DNA of 44,700 bases from the NCBI GenBank assembly GCA_003220855.1, contig QHTP01000038.1, positions 1 to 44,700 on the forward strand. The letters run 5' to 3'. A program made the translations under genes and the position numbers. The notes below the pieces were generated by a model. The model was not told where the DNA came from and ran no database searches. It was given only the letters and a program-made list of their open reading frames with translations. Source of the DNA: Gemmatimonadota bacterium (lineage in GTDB: Bacteria; Gemmatimonadota; Gemmatimonadetes; Gemmatimonadales; GWC2-71-9). Position 1 is the stretch's first letter; each line of letters begins with the position of its first letter. Below, in pieces: positions 1 through 6,963 of this stretch.

Positions 1-527
1 ACGCCATCGATGGGTACCGACTTGGTATCGCGCCACGGCTCCCCGCGCAGGATCCCATCGGTGCCGGTGGGGCGGGATGTCCTGGGAATGACCGCTTCGC
101 GCGATTCGACGTCTCCCGACGACGCGACCGGACGGGGCGGCTCCGGCGACTCGGGGGACGTCAGGGTGACGCGGATGCGGTCGACCCCAGCCGCCGCGAG
201 GCGGCTCGGGACGTCGTCCGCGCCGGGCTGGTCGGCGAGCGCCCTGAACAGCTCGAACAGCTGCGGAGGGGGAGGCTCGGCGGGCAACGCGATCTCGCCG
301 ATGCCGTGGAGGTCGAGCCGCTGCACCAGCCCGGTCAGGCTCTCGCCTTCACACGGGATGCCGTTGATTTCGAGGCGTCCCCCGGCGGCCCGGAGGCTGA
401 CGGCGGCGTCTTTCAACAAGCCGAGCAGCGCGCGGAACTCCGCCTTCTGGTCTTCCCGCGCGCCCGGCTCGCGAAACAGGGTTACGCAGCGTGCGAACCG
501 CGCAGCGAGCGTTTCGTGCGTCGACAT
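1..527 (-). CDS. hypothetical protein, partial (runs off left edge)
   Basis: An open reading frame starts with ATG at 527 on the minus strand (MSTHETLAARFARCV...) and stays open to the window edge, so at least 175 residues are present and the C-terminus is missing. The visible part is soluble: a helical N-terminus (about 1-50), a short segment with INGIPCEG and alternating Leu/Ile, then a Pro/Ser/Glu-rich linker (about 125-150), and the segment GTDGILRGEP. There is no signal peptide or membrane segment. I do not recognise the family. It resembles the N-terminal region of larger HEAT-repeat-like proteins of soil bacteria, but the diagnostic part lies outside the window. It is divergent from the GAF gene at 612 and has a TAGATT hexamer 9 bases before its start, which supports the chosen ATG. 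Confidence 0.6.
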   Translation of the reverse strand, partial: MSTHETLAARFARCVTLFREPGAREDQKAEFRALLGLLKDAAVSLRAAGGRLEINGIPCEGESLTGLVQRLDLHGIGEIALPAEPPPPQLFELFRALADQPGADDVPSRLAAAGVDRIRVTLTSPESPEPPRPVASSGDVESREAVIPRTSRPTGTDGILRGEPWRDTKSVPIDG

Positions 528-536
528 CGGCCGGTC

Positions 537-542
537 AATCTA
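537..542 (-). promoter_or_regulatory. TANNNT -10-like element (TAGATT) of the left-edge gene
   Basis: On the minus strand TAGATT lies 9 bases before the ATG at 527. The same hexamer occurs in a similar position before the genes at 6964 and 30835. No convincing -35 box or Shine-Dalgarno sequence is visible. A leaderless transcript is inferred. Confidence 0.45.
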
Positions 543-611
543 GGGGGAACGGCCACCCCCGGCAACGCGGCCGGCTTCCGTGAGGGCCGCGCCAACGATA
601 GATATAGCCGC

Positions 612-1061
612 ATGCTCGCGATCAGCCCGATCGTGCGCGCGCTGCGGGCGGCGCACGTGCGCGACGCGCCCCGCGCCGAGCTGCTGCGCCTCGCCTGCGA
701 AAAAATCCGCGGCCTGGGCGCGCCGTACACCTCGGTGTACGCCTACATGCTGCAGGGCGACGAGCTCGTGCTGGAAGCGTTCTCGGGCCGGGAGACCGAG
801 CACACGCGCATTCCCGTCGGACGCGGCGTGTGCGGGACCGCAGTCGCGACCGGCGAGGACCAGAACGTCGCCGACGTCGGTGTGGTGGGCAATTACCTCG
901 CCTGCAACCTCGAAACCAAATCAGAACTGGTCGTCCTGATCCGTCGGGGTCACACGATTCTCGGGCAGCTGGACGTCGATTCGGACGTGCCCGCGGCCTT
1001 CACGGTGGCACACCACGAGGCCGTGAAGGCGGTCGCGGACGCGCTGGCGGTCCTGCTCTGA
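612..1061 (+). CDS. GAF-domain protein, free methionine-(R)-sulfoxide reductase-like
   Basis: A 149-residue single GAF domain. It carries the fRMsr (MsrC) signature RIPVGRGVCGTA (about 66-77), then YLACN (95-99) and SELVVLI, and near the end the LDVDSD segment. Family members reduce free methionine-(R)-sulfoxide in the cytoplasm using a cysteine relay. Against the E. coli enzyme as I remember it, the cysteines in GVCG (C74 here) and ACN (C98 here, the catalytic position) are kept. The first cysteine, in the segment IAC-x-RIP, is replaced (EHT-RIP). The enzyme may therefore use a different resolving cysteine, or may be only a sensor GAF. The frame is open further upstream, but the ATG at 612 gives the usual family length and follows an AT-rich block (597-607). 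Confidence 0.75.
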   Translation: MLAISPIVRALRAAHVRDAPRAELLRLACEKIRGLGAPYTSVYAYMLQGDELVLEAFSGRETEHTRIPVGRGVCGTAVATGEDQNVADVGVVGNYLACNLETKSELVVLIRRGHTILGQLDVDSDVPAAFTVAHHEAVKAVADALAVLL

Positions 1062-1064
1062 GAC

Positions 1065-2375
1065 TCACGCCTCGGCGCGGGCGTCCGAGGTGCCATCCGG
1101 CAGCCCGAGCAGGCTCAACCGTCCGGCATCGGCGTCGTGAGCGAGCAGCTCCGCGTACCGCCCCCACTCGACGATCGTGCCGAACAGCGAGTCCGCCGGA
1201 ATGAACGGGAAGTAGATGGTGAGATCGGCCAGGACCTCTTCGTCTTCCACCGCGCCTTCGCTCTCTTTGAGCATCGCCACGAGCCGGGCGAACAGCGGCT
1301 GCTTGGCCAGCCGCGCGCGGGTCGCGTCCTTGTGGGCGGCGTCGTCCATGGCCATCACGTCGCGCCCCGCCTGCGTGAGCTGCACCACCTCGCCCGGCGT
1401 GGTGACCCAGCCGAGCTGCTCCGCGCCGCGCACCACGGCGGACATGCGGTCGTAGTCCACCCCGAGGTCTTCGGCGAGCTCGAACACCGGCCCCTTGCCG
1501 CCGGGTCGCGTCAGCAGGTGGTCCAGGAGACCCGTGACCTCAGAGACGTGGACGCGGGGGAACGGCACCAGGCGCTGCGGCGCGGCCGGCGCGGGCTCGG
1601 GGAGCAGCGTGGCCGTGAGGATCGCGTGCAGCCGGTCCACCATATCCTCGAACTCCGGACTCCGCTCTTGCCTGGGGTACGGCAGCGGGTTCTCGAGCTC
1701 CTCGCGCACGTGCCCGGGATTGGAGCCGAAGACGACGATGCGGCCCGCGAGGAACACGGCTTCCTCCACGCTGTGGGTCACGACGACGAGCGTGTTCACG
1801 CCGGTCGCGGGATCGCGCCACAGGTCCACCACCTGACTGCGCAGGTTTTCCGCGGTGAGGGGATCGAGCGCGCCGAACGGCTCGTCCATCAGCATGATCT
1901 CGGGGGCCACGGCGAGCGCGCGCGCGAATCCGACCCGCTGCTTCATCCCCCCCGACAGCTCCTTGGGGTACGCCTGCTCGAAGCCGTCGAGCCCCACCAG
2001 GTTGACGGCGCGGGCCACGGCATCGCGCCGGGCGGGCCCATCCACTCCCCGCGCCTCCAGCCCCATCGCCACGTTCTCGGCCACGGTGAGCCAGGGAAGG
2101 AGCGCGAACGACTGGAACACCATCGCCGCCGCGCCGAGCACCCCCTCCAGCTGCTGGCCGCGGTACAGCACCGCGCCGTCCGCGGGGCGTGCCAGGCCGG
2201 CGAACAGCCGCAGCAGCGTGCTCTTGCCGCACCCCGATGGGCCGACTAGCGCCACCACCTCGTTCTGGCACACGCTGAGCGAGACGTCGCGCAGCGCCTC
2301 GAGCAGCTGTCCGTTGGGCAGCCGAAACCGCTGCGTCACGTGCCGCGCCTCGAGCAGCAGCGTCCCGGCGGTCAT
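1065..2375 (-). CDS. ABC transporter ATP-binding protein, NitT/TauT type with C-terminal AAA-associated domain
   Basis: A 436-residue cytoplasmic ATPase. The N-terminal ABC domain has Walker A GPSGCGKST, signature LSGGMKQR, Walker B IMLMDEP and the switch histidine in VVTHSVEEA, all typical of the nitrate/sulfonate/taurine family. From about residue 290 an extra domain of roughly 140 residues follows, resembling the AAA-associated C-terminal domain (PF09821-like) found on a subset of these ATPases. The start ATG at 2375 overlaps the stop of the permease gene upstream (ATGA), so the two are translationally coupled and should form one importer. No substrate-binding protein lies in the window, so the substrate cannot be named. 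An anion or small organic solute is likely from family membership. Confidence 0.9.
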   Translation of the reverse strand: MTAGTLLLEARHVTQRFRLPNGQLLEALRDVSLSVCQNEVVALVGPSGCGKSTLLRLFAGLARPADGAVLYRGQQLEGVLGAAAMVFQSFALLPWLTVAENVAMGLEARGVDGPARRDAVARAVNLVGLDGFEQAYPKELSGGMKQRVGFARALAVAPEIMLMDEPFGALDPLTAENLRSQVVDLWRDPATGVNTLVVVTHSVEEAVFLAGRIVVFGSNPGHVREELENPLPYPRQERSPEFEDMVDRLHAILTATLLPEPAPAAPQRLVPFPRVHVSEVTGLLDHLLTRPGGKGPVFELAEDLGVDYDRMSAVVRGAEQLGWVTTPGEVVQLTQAGRDVMAMDDAAHKDATRARLAKQPLFARLVAMLKESEGAVEDEEVLADLTIYFPFIPADSLFGTIVEWGRYAELLAHDADAGRLSLLGLPDGTSDARAEA

Positions 2376-4138
2376 GCGGCGAGTCCGAACCGGGCTTGCG
2401 CCCACTGCATCAGCGACCGCCATACGAGTCGGTTCCACCCCACCACGATGAGACTCATCAGTGCGATCCCGCCCGCCAAGAGCGGGAAGTTGGCGTGCGC
2501 CGTCGCCTCGCTGATGAGGCTGCCCAGGCCCTTCGTGGTGCGCAGCGTGCCTCCCGCCTCGATGTACTCGGCGACGATCGACCCGTTCCACGCGCCGCCC
2601 GCCGCCGTCACCCAACCCGTCACCAGGGCCGGAAACGCCGCCGGGAGGTACAGCGCGCGCCAGCGCGCCAGGCGCGGCAGTCGGAACGCGGCGGCCGCGT
2701 CCTTCAGCTGCTCGGGAATGGCGGCCACCGCAGAGATCACGTTGAACAGGATGTACCACTGTCCGGCGAGCACCATCAGCGCCACGGCGCCGAGTCCGAG
2801 TCCGACACCGATTCGCTCGAACAGCAGGATCACGAGCGGGAACAGCATGGGAGCGGGAAACGATGCGACCACCTGGATCACCGGCTGCAGCGCGCGGGCC
2901 AGCCGTGGCGAGCGGCCGATCCACACCCCCGCCGGGAGGGCCCACACGGTCGACACGACCACGGCGGCCATGACGCGGGCGAAGGTGAGCGCGGCGGACC
3001 AGGCGAGCGCACCCCAGTCCCGCGCGCCGAGCTGCGTCAGCAGGAGCCACAAGCTCCGGGCGCCGAGCAGCGCGGCCGCGCCGATCGCGGCGATCAGCAG
3101 CCCGAAGCCGAGCTTGCGCGCGACGGGATGGTCGAAGGCGAACCGCGGCGCCTGCCAGATGACCGGACCCACCGCGCGGAACGGGCGCTCCAACTGCCGC
3201 GCCGCCCGGCGCGCGCGGCGGTAGGCCCGGCGCTGCAACAGCGCCGCGCGGCGCGGGAGCCACGCCCGCCGCAGGAAATCCAGCACCCACGAGCTCGGCG
3301 CGGGACCGCCGCCCGCCGTGTCGTCCAAGCGGAACTTCTCGACCCACACCACGAGCGGCCGCCACAACAGCTGGTCCACGCACACGATCATCAAAACCAT
3401 CGCGAGGATCGCCAGGAAGGCGGCCGTGGAATCCCCCCGATCGAGTGCGACGCTCATGTACGAGCCGATGCCGGGCAGGCGGTAGTCGTGGTCCCCCAGC
3501 CGGAACGCCTCGTTCACCATCAGGAAGAACCAGCCCCCCGCCATGGACAGCATCCCGTTCCACACGAGCCCCTGCGCCGCCGCGGGCACTTCGAGCTGCC
3601 AGAAGGTGCGCGACGCCCTCCAGCCCGCGACCTGGCACGCCTCGCGCAGCGGCGCGGGCAGGCTCTTGAGCGAGTTGTAGAAGGACAGCGCCAGGTTCCA
3701 GGCCTGAGCCGTGAAGATCATGAGAATCGCGGCGAGCTCGAGACCGACGTTGCGCGTGGGGAAGAGCGACATCAAACCGAGCACCAACCCGGGCAGGAAA
3801 CCGAGCACCGGGATGCTCTGGAGGATGTCGAGCAGCGGCAGGAGCAGCCGCTCCGCCGCGCGCGACTTGGCGGCGGTCCAGCCGAAGCTCAGGGCGAAGA
3901 GATATGAGATCAGGAGCGCGAGCACGCCGCGCGCCAGCGAGTACAGCGTGTAGCGTGGCAGCGCGCTGAAGCGCGGGTCGATCGCGACGGCCTGGGAGAA
4001 CGGCGCCTCGAACTCGCGGGCGAACGCGACCACCGCCGCGATCGCACCGCCCAACAGGCAGAGGATCGCGACGTCGGCGAGCCCGAGCCGCCGCACGTCG
4101 GGCGGCGCCAGGGCGGGTGGAAAACGCAGCAGCTTCAT
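2372..4138 (-). CDS. ABC transporter permease, two BPD_transp_1 domains fused
   Basis: A 588-residue integral membrane protein with two complete permease halves in one chain. Each half has an EAA-type loop that contacts the ATPase: REACQVAGWRASRTFW in the first and KDAAAAFRLPRLARWR in the second. A charged, basic cytoplasmic linker (RRAWLPRRAALLQRR) joins them. Most importers of this family use a homodimeric permease of about 260 residues, so this is a pre-dimerised form that allows asymmetric halves. The start at 4138 (MKLLRFPP) fits the beginning of homology; the frame is open further upstream but there it would overlap the divergent hydrolase. It is coupled to the ATPase at 2375. The 30-base gap to the divergent gene at 4169 contains the promoters of both. 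Confidence 0.9.
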   Translation of the reverse strand: MKLLRFPPALAPPDVRRLGLADVAILCLLGGAIAAVVAFAREFEAPFSQAVAIDPRFSALPRYTLYSLARGVLALLISYLFALSFGWTAAKSRAAERLLLPLLDILQSIPVLGFLPGLVLGLMSLFPTRNVGLELAAILMIFTAQAWNLALSFYNSLKSLPAPLREACQVAGWRASRTFWQLEVPAAAQGLVWNGMLSMAGGWFFLMVNEAFRLGDHDYRLPGIGSYMSVALDRGDSTAAFLAILAMVLMIVCVDQLLWRPLVVWVEKFRLDDTAGGGPAPSSWVLDFLRRAWLPRRAALLQRRAYRRARRAARQLERPFRAVGPVIWQAPRFAFDHPVARKLGFGLLIAAIGAAALLGARSLWLLLTQLGARDWGALAWSAALTFARVMAAVVVSTVWALPAGVWIGRSPRLARALQPVIQVVASFPAPMLFPLVILLFERIGVGLGLGAVALMVLAGQWYILFNVISAVAAIPEQLKDAAAAFRLPRLARWRALYLPAAFPALVTGWVTAAGGAWNGSIVAEYIEAGGTLRTTKGLGSLISEATAHANFPLLAGGIALMSLIVVGWNRLVWRSLMQWAQARFGLAA

Positions 4139-4148
4139 GGCCACCCGA

Positions 4149-4160
4149 ACGGTATAAATT
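4149..4160. promoter_or_regulatory. compact bidirectional promoter between permease and hydrolase
   Basis: Only 30 bases separate the two divergent starts. On the plus strand TAAATT (4155-4160) lies 8 bases before the ATG at 4169. On the minus strand TACCGT (4154-4149) lies 10 bases before the ATG at 4138. The AT-rich core TATAAATT stands out in this GC-rich sequence. Leaderless or nearly leaderless mRNAs are inferred for both directions. Confidence 0.5.
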
Positions 4161-4168
4161 GAGACGCG

Positions 4169-5011
4169 ATGGACCAAACGACGGTCGAGCTCAACGGCGT
4201 CCGCATCTACACGCGACGCGTCGGAGACGGCCCGCCAGTCGTGGTGCTGCACGGCGGTCCCGGCGCCCACCACGACTACCTGCTTCCCCAGTACGACCGG
4301 CTCGCGCTGGGCCGCACCCTCCTCTATTACGACCAGCGTGGTGGCGGCCGGTCACCGGTGCCGCGCGATACCCCAGTCGGGTGGCGCGAGCACGTGGCCG
4401 ACCTCGAGGCCCTGCTCGACCACTGGGGCCTCGACCGGGTCACGCTGCTCGGCTACTCCTGGGGCGGCCTGCTCGCGGTGCTCTACACCCTCGAGCATCC
4501 CGCCCGGATCGACCGCCTCACCCTCGTCTCGTCCGCGCCGGTCACGGCGGCGTGGCGCGCCGAGTTCGAGCGCCGACTCGCGGCCCGCATGGCCCAGCCC
4601 TGGCTGGCCCGGGCCCGCGCCGAGCTCACCGCCGCCGGTCTGTCGCGCACCGATCCCGAAAAGTACCGCCGCCTGGCATTCGCGCTATCGGTCGCGGGCT
4701 ATTTCCACGACCCGAGGCGCGCCCGTGAGATGACCCCGTTCCGCGTGACCGCCCGCACCCAGCAGGAGGTGTGGCAGAGCCTGGGAGCCTACGACCTCCG
4801 CGCGCGGCTCAGACGGACCTTCCCGGACGGTGGCGCGCCCCGCTCCCTGCTGCTGCATGGCATCTACGACCCCATGCCCCTGGAATCGGCGCGTGAGACC
4901 GCGGCGCTCCTCTCCACCGGCGTGATCGAGCTCGCCACGGGGCACGCCCCGCACGTCGAGGCCACGGAAGATTTCGTGCGGGCGCTGGACGAGTTCCTGC
5001 CCCGCGCCTGA
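4169..5011 (+). CDS. alpha/beta hydrolase, proline iminopeptidase-like (S33)
   Basis: A 280-residue cytoplasmic alpha/beta-fold hydrolase. It has the oxyanion motif HGGPG (about 29-33), DQRGGGRS typical of the prolyl aminopeptidase group, the nucleophile elbow GYSWGG, an acidic residue in HGIYDPM and the catalytic histidine in TGHAPHVE. The family removes N-terminal proline from short peptides, but many members are esterases or amidases, so the substrate is uncertain. It is not co-directional with the ABC importer but shares its divergent promoter, so peptide or amide uptake followed by hydrolysis is possible. A repeat hairpin follows the stop codon directly. Confidence 0.85.
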   Translation: MDQTTVELNGVRIYTRRVGDGPPVVVLHGGPGAHHDYLLPQYDRLALGRTLLYYDQRGGGRSPVPRDTPVGWREHVADLEALLDHWGLDRVTLLGYSWGGLLAVLYTLEHPARIDRLTLVSSAPVTAAWRAEFERRLAARMAQPWLARARAELTAAGLSRTDPEKYRRLAFALSVAGYFHDPRRAREMTPFRVTARTQQEVWQSLGAYDLRARLRRTFPDGGAPRSLLLHGIYDPMPLESARETAALLSTGVIELATGHAPHVEATEDFVRALDEFLPRA

Positions 5012-5059
5012 GCGTCGCCCTGAGCGACGCCCTGAGCGACGCCCTGAACGACGATCGAA
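5012..5059. repeat. 12-bp tandem repeat with a perfect hairpin after the hydrolase gene
   Basis: Three 12-base units (GCGTCGCCCTGA, GCGACGCCCTGA, GCGACGCCCTGA) run from 5012 to 5047, and a diverged fourth unit continues to 5059. The first unit and the start of the second form a perfect 7-bp stem, GCGTCGC/GCGACGC, with loop CCTGA (5012-5030). The array begins immediately after the stop codon TGA. There is no U tract, so it would be an atypical terminator or a 3'-end stabiliser. Confidence 0.7.
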
Positions 5060-5122
5060 GGACGCAAGCCCGATGCCATGCTTCCGCCGTGCGATCGCAG
5101 TCTGTACGTTCCGGGCACCATC

Positions 5123-5809
5123 ATGCCCACCAGGACGAGAGCCAGGTCGCGCCGCGGCGTGGGAAGCGAGACCCTCGCGGCACGGCGCCTGCGGGTCCGC
5201 AAGATCGTCGCGCGGCTGGAGCAGGCGTACCCCGACCCCACCTGCGCGCTGCGTCACCAGAGCGCCCTCGAGCTGCTCGTGGCGACCATCCTGTCGGCCC
5301 AATCGACCGACGCCCGGGTCAACATGGTCACCCCCGCTCTGTTCGCGAAGTACCGTTCGGCGCGCGACCTGGCGGGTGCCGACCCGGCGGTGCTGGAGCA
5401 GGAGATCCACAGCACCGGGTTCTTCCGCAACAAGACCAAGTCCATCATCGGGATGGCGCAGGCACTGCTCGAGCGGCACGGGGGCGAGGTACCCGATACC
5501 ATGGACGCCCTGGTCCAGCTCCCGGGCGTCGGCCGCAAGACCGCGAATGTGGTGCTCGGCACGTGGTTCCGAAAGAACGAAGGGATCGTCGTGGACACGC
5601 ACGTGCAGCGCCTGTCCACCCTGCTCGGCTTCACGCGGGAGACTGATCCCGTGAAAATCGAGCGGGACCCGATGGCGCTCGTGCCGCGCGACAAGTGGAC
5701 CTGGTTCTCCCACACGCTGATCCTGCATGGTCGGCGGGTGTGCATCGCGCGGCGCCCCCGCTGCGAGATCTGCGTGGTGAACCGGTGGTGCCCGAGCTCG
5801 CGAGTATGA
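5123..5809 (+). CDS. nth: endonuclease III
   Basis: A 228-residue bifunctional DNA glycosylase/AP lyase of base-excision repair, acting on oxidised pyrimidines. It has the helix-hairpin-helix LPGVGRKTANVV with the Schiff-base lysine in GRKTA, and the catalytic aspartate in VVDTHVQRL. The C-terminal [4Fe-4S] loop is complete (C-x6-C-x2-C-x5-C, CIARRPRCEICVVNRWC). The start ATG at 5123 gives a basic N-terminal tail (TRTRARSRR) common in actinobacterial and Gemmatimonadota homologues; the frame is open 45 bases further up. A TACGTT hexamer lies 12 bases upstream. The gene ends just before the heptamer array at 5816. Confidence 0.95.
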   Translation: MPTRTRARSRRGVGSETLAARRLRVRKIVARLEQAYPDPTCALRHQSALELLVATILSAQSTDARVNMVTPALFAKYRSARDLAGADPAVLEQEIHSTGFFRNKTKSIIGMAQALLERHGGEVPDTMDALVQLPGVGRKTANVVLGTWFRKNEGIVVDTHVQRLSTLLGFTRETDPVKIERDPMALVPRDKWTWFSHTLILHGRRVCIARRPRCEICVVNRWCPSSRV

Positions 5810-5815
5810 TGAGGC

Positions 5816-5885
5816 GTTGCACGTCGCCCGTTGCACGTTCCACGCAGCGGGTAACCTGTAACGTGGAACGTGGAACGTGGAACGC
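5816..5885. repeat. array of ten heptamers in inverted orientation
   Basis: The 70 bases divide in register into ten 7-base units: GTTGCAC, GTCGCCC, GTTGCAC, GTTCCAC, GCAGCGG, GTAACCT, GTAACGT, GGAACGT, GGAACGT, GGAACGC. The left arm contains GTTCCAC, the reverse complement of the GTGGAAC formed across the right-arm units, so the array can fold into a long stem (ACGTTCCACG/CGTGGAACGT). It lies between nth and the M20 gene, and its last unit overlaps the first codons of the M20 reading frame. A related array is at 28407-28508. Confidence 0.75.
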
Positions 5886-6953
5886 ACCATGCTCATCGCG
5901 GAGCGGCTCAAGGCCCTGGGCTACAGCGTCACGACCGGCGTGGGCAGGACCGGCGTCGTCGGGCTGCGCGACGGCGCGCGGGGATCGTGCGTGCTGGTCC
6001 GGGCCGACATGGACGCGCTTCCGGTCGAGGAAGCGAACGACGTCCCGTACCGCTCGAAGCATCCGGGCAAGATGCACGCCTGCGGCCACGACGGGCACGT
6101 CGCGATCGGGCTCGAGGTCGCGCGCCGGCTGCACGCGGCGTACCTGCCGGGGCGGGTGAAGTTCGCATTCCAGCCCGCCGAGGAGGTCTCGGACGGGGCG
6201 GAGGCGATGATCCGGGACGGCGTGCTCGACGCGCCCAAGGTGGACGCGGCCTTCGGCATCCACCTGTGGAACGACCTGCCTGCGGGAACCATCTCGGTGA
6301 TGCCGGGCCCGGTGATGGCCTCGGTGGACCAGTTCGAGATAACAATCGTGGGTCGCGGCGGCCACGCCGCGGCCCCGCAGCAGGCGATCGACCCGGTGCT
6401 GATCGCGTCGCACCTGGTGACCGCACTGCAGAGCCTCGTATCGCGGCGCCGCAACCCGTTCGAGGAGGGGGTGGTGTCGGTCACGCAGATCAACGCCGGC
6501 CACGCCTTCAACGTGATCCCCGAGCGGGCCGAACTGCGCGGCACGGTGCGCACGTTCGGCGGCAAGTTCTACGACGAGGCGCCGCATCTGGTTGAAGCGA
6601 CCGCCCACGGCATCGCGGGTACGTTCGGAGCGAGCGCGCAGGTGCGCTACCGGCGGCTGTCCAAGCCCCTGGTGAACGACGCGAAGATGGCGGCCCTGAT
6701 GCACGACGTCGCGCAGGAAATCGTCACGCCGGAGCGTGTGATCGACGGGATCCGGACCATGGGAGGGGAGGACATGTCGTACTTTCTCGCGAGCGTCCCC
6801 GGCGCGTTCGCGTTCGTCGGTTCCGCGCCGCCCGAGCGGAAGGGCGCGCCGCATCACAGTCCCACGTTCGACATCGACGAGGACAGCCTGGTCGTCGGGG
6901 CCGAGCTGGTGACGCGGACGGTGGTGAGGTATCTGGAAACGACCAGTAGGTAG
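5877..6953 (+). CDS. M20 family amidohydrolase, N-terminally shortened
   Basis: A 358-residue metallo-amidohydrolase of the aminoacylase/carboxypeptidase M20D group, expected to remove acyl or amide groups from N-acyl amino acids or indole conjugates. The metal ligands are present: MHACGHDGH (Cys and His), the general-base pair in QPAEE, the histidine of GIHLWND and the C-terminal His in HHSPTFDID. Homologues begin with 30-40 further residues containing an LHxHPE segment. Here homology starts at ERT-MLIAERLKALGY, exactly where the heptamer array ends, and the frame is closed by TAA at 5859. The start is either GTG at 5877 or ATG at 5889. The missing part does not appear in another frame upstream. 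The enzyme could be active, unstable or dead. Confidence 0.75.
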   Translation: MERTMLIAERLKALGYSVTTGVGRTGVVGLRDGARGSCVLVRADMDALPVEEANDVPYRSKHPGKMHACGHDGHVAIGLEVARRLHAAYLPGRVKFAFQPAEEVSDGAEAMIRDGVLDAPKVDAAFGIHLWNDLPAGTISVMPGPVMASVDQFEITIVGRGGHAAAPQQAIDPVLIASHLVTALQSLVSRRRNPFEEGVVSVTQINAGHAFNVIPERAELRGTVRTFGGKFYDEAPHLVEATAHGIAGTFGASAQVRYRRLSKPLVNDAKMAALMHDVAQEIVTPERVIDGIRTMGGEDMSYFLASVPGAFAFVGSAPPERKGAPHHSPTFDIDEDSLVVGAELVTRTVVRYLETTSR

Positions 6954-6956
6954 ATT
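6951..6956 (+). promoter_or_regulatory. TAGATT -10-like element overlapping a stop codon
   Basis: TAGATT ends 7 bases before the ATG at 6964. Its first three bases are the stop codon of the M20 gene. The layout is the same as at 30823-30828. Confidence 0.45.
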
Positions 6957-6963
6957 TCCCTCG

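Noticed and set aside
10..543. 177-residue plus-strand frame at the left edge
   Set aside because: Antisense to the better-composed minus-strand frame that begins at 527; Ser/Arg/Pro-rich with no domain.
1065..3638. Apparent 857-residue fusion of a basic N-terminal region with the ABC ATPase
   Set aside because: The first 420 residues are the permease read in the wrong frame. The real ATPase starts at 2375, with an ATGA overlap to the permease stop.
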